A stretch of 64,000 nucleotides of DNA from Bacillus sp. FJAT-44742 (lineage in GTDB: Bacteria > Bacillota > Bacilli > Bacillales > Marinococcaceae): NCBI RefSeq assembly GCF_002797315.1, contig NZ_KZ454936.1:2551645-2615644 (forward strand), read 5' to 3'. The notes below the pieces were generated by a model. It did no database searches. It saw nothing but the letters and a program-made list of their open reading frames with translations, and was not told the origin of the DNA. Shown here piece after piece: positions 63,051 through 64,000 of this stretch; the stretch's first letter is position 1, and every line of letters begins with the position of its first letter. Position numbers and translations under genes: made by a program.

Positions 63051-64000
63051 ATGAAAAGTTTTTTTGAGAGGTTAAATGCAAAAACCGATGAATGGAAAGA
63101 CCTTCCTGTCGTCAGAGGACTGAATATAACATCTTATGTTGTCTGGAATCTTATTTTAATTCTTTTTGTCCTTTTACTTATGGGAACGTTTTTTATTGGG
63201 GGAGCAGGTGCCGGGTATTTTGTTTCCCTGGTTGAAGACGAGCCAGCTCGCTCCTTTGACGAAATGGAAGAAGAGCTCTATGACTATGAAGAAACCAGTG
63301 AAATTTATTTTGCCGACGAGGTTTACTTAGGAGAAATTAGTTCTGATTTGGAAAGGCGAGATATAGAAGTTGACGAAGTATCTGATAATCTGGTGAATGC
63401 TATCATCGCCACAGAAGATGAATATTTTTTCGAACATGATGGTATCGTACCGAAAGCAATCATGCGAGCGACTTTCCAAGAAATCACTGGAGCAGCCAAT
63501 CAAACAGGAGGAAGTACGTTAACACAGCAAATCGTAAAAAACCAAATGCTTAGCAATGAAGTTTCCTTTGACCGCAAGGCGAGAGAAATAATGCTAGCGA
63601 TGAGAATGGAAGAATTCTTTGAAAAGGAAGATATTCTTGAAGCATACTTAAACATCGTGCCTTTCGGCCGAAACTCTAACGGACAAAATATTGCGGGCGT
63701 ACAAGCAGCTGCAGAAGGAATTTTCGGTGTAGACGCTGCTGAACTAAATATTCCACAAGCAGCTTTTATAGCAGGTCTGCCCCAAAACCCTTTTGGATAT
63801 ACCCCGTTTACATCAACAGGTGAAGTGAAAGACAGCTTTGATGCCGGTCTTAACCGCATGCAGACAGTCTTAAACAGAATGAAAGCCAGCGGCTATATTA
63901 CAGAAGAGGAATACGAGGAAGCACAGGCTTATGACATTGAAGAAAGCCTGGCTGACCCTCGCCCGAGAACATTCGATGAATATCCTTATTTAACTAATGA
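63051..64000 (+). CDS. class A penicillin-binding protein, N-terminal part (cut by window edge)
   Basis: 316 residues are inside the window and the frame stays open. A cytoplasmic start MKSFFERLNAKTDEWK, one membrane helix (about 28-55), then a GT51 glycosyltransferase domain: TEDEYFFEHDGI with the catalytic Glu, GGSTLTQQIVKN, RKAREIMLAMRMEEFFEKED and ILEAYLN. It polymerises lipid II glycan strands; the transpeptidase domain must follow beyond the edge. GGGGGGAATACAAG precedes the ATG. Which B. subtilis PBP (PBP1, PBP2c, PBP4) it matches cannot be told from this part. Confidence 0.93.
   Translation, partial: MKSFFERLNAKTDEWKDLPVVRGLNITSYVVWNLILILFVLLLMGTFFIGGAGAGYFVSLVEDEPARSFDEMEEELYDYEETSEIYFADEVYLGEISSDLERRDIEVDEVSDNLVNAIIATEDEYFFEHDGIVPKAIMRATFQEITGAANQTGGSTLTQQIVKNQMLSNEVSFDRKAREIMLAMRMEEFFEKEDILEAYLNIVPFGRNSNGQNIAGVQAAAEGIFGVDAAELNIPQAAFIAGLPQNPFGYTPFTSTGEVKDSFDAGLNRMQTVLNRMKASGYITEEEYEEAQAYDIEESLADPRPRTFDEYPYLTN

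Overview
The window is a stretch of chromosome from a low-to-middle GC, endospore-forming member of the Bacillaceae. The evidence is gene order and sporulation genes. The run mutM-polA / phoR-phoP / mdh-icd-citZ / ytwI-fxsA-pyk-pfkA / accA-accD-ytsJ-dnaE / ytrH-ytrI / nrnA-ytpI-ytoI / ytkL-ytkK-argH-argG / ackA-ytxK-tpx-ytfJ-ytfI-yteJ-sppA-ytcJ-sspA-thiI-nifZ / ezrA-hisJ-refZ-ytsP-rpsD-tyrS follows the Bacillus subtilis order, as I remember it. sspA (alpha/beta SASP), ytfJ, ytrH, ytrI and refZ point to sporulation. A very acidic HflK tail hints at a salt- or alkali-adapted relative. I cannot name the species. Many genes use GTG or TTG starts behind strong AGGAGG-type ribosome binding sites.

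Layout. 1-5034: the start of mutM (cut by the window edge), polA and the membrane protease modulators hflC/hflK. 5357-7827: the PhoR-PhoP two-component system. 8047-11544: the TCA genes mdh, icd and citZ. 11932-18049: two small membrane proteins, then the glycolytic pair pyk-pfkA and acetyl-CoA carboxyltransferase accA-accD. 18276-23704: an FCD-type GntR regulator, malic enzyme and dnaE. Malate, pyruvate, citrate and malonyl-CoA metabolism are therefore packed into about 12 kb. A perfect FadR/PdhR-like palindrome sits at the malic-enzyme promoter, and the regulator gene lies just downstream in the same direction. 23859-28883: sporulation membrane proteins, the NrnA phosphodiesterase and the multidomain YtoI. 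29092-33320 is partly accessory: a TRAP transporter pair without a binding protein, a secreted protein, an SDR, an unreported 50-residue protein and a universal stress protein. 33367-35954: argH-argG.

36691-38891 is a composite mobile region. A roughly 338-bp, internally deleted IS1182-like element, with terminal inverted repeats and only the first codons of a transposase, is interrupted by a complete group IIC intron of about 1.86 kb. The intron sits directly behind an intrinsic-terminator hairpin. EcsC-family, ackA, ytxK and a ferritin-like/cupin fusion follow.

43695-47319 is the most interesting region: an AT-rich, three-gene, translationally coupled operon inserted between ytxK and tpx. 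It encodes a calcineurin-like phosphoesterase with a long C-terminal helical region, a small middle protein, and a DUF2326-type SMC/RecN-like ATPase. This is the layout of an ABC-three-component (ABC-3C) conflict system, a predicted defence system. It has its own extended -10 promoter overlapped by a small dyad, and a 26-codon tail of an apparently destroyed gene lies at its distal border.

47464-64000 returns to the core chromosome: tpx (with an unusual cysteine arrangement), ytfJ, ytfI, yteJ, sppA, ytcJ, sspA, thiI-nifZ, ezrA, hisJ, refZ, ytsP, rpsD with a structured S4-type leader, tyrS behind a clear T-box, and the start of a class A penicillin-binding protein cut by the window edge. No rRNA, tRNA or CRISPR array was seen.
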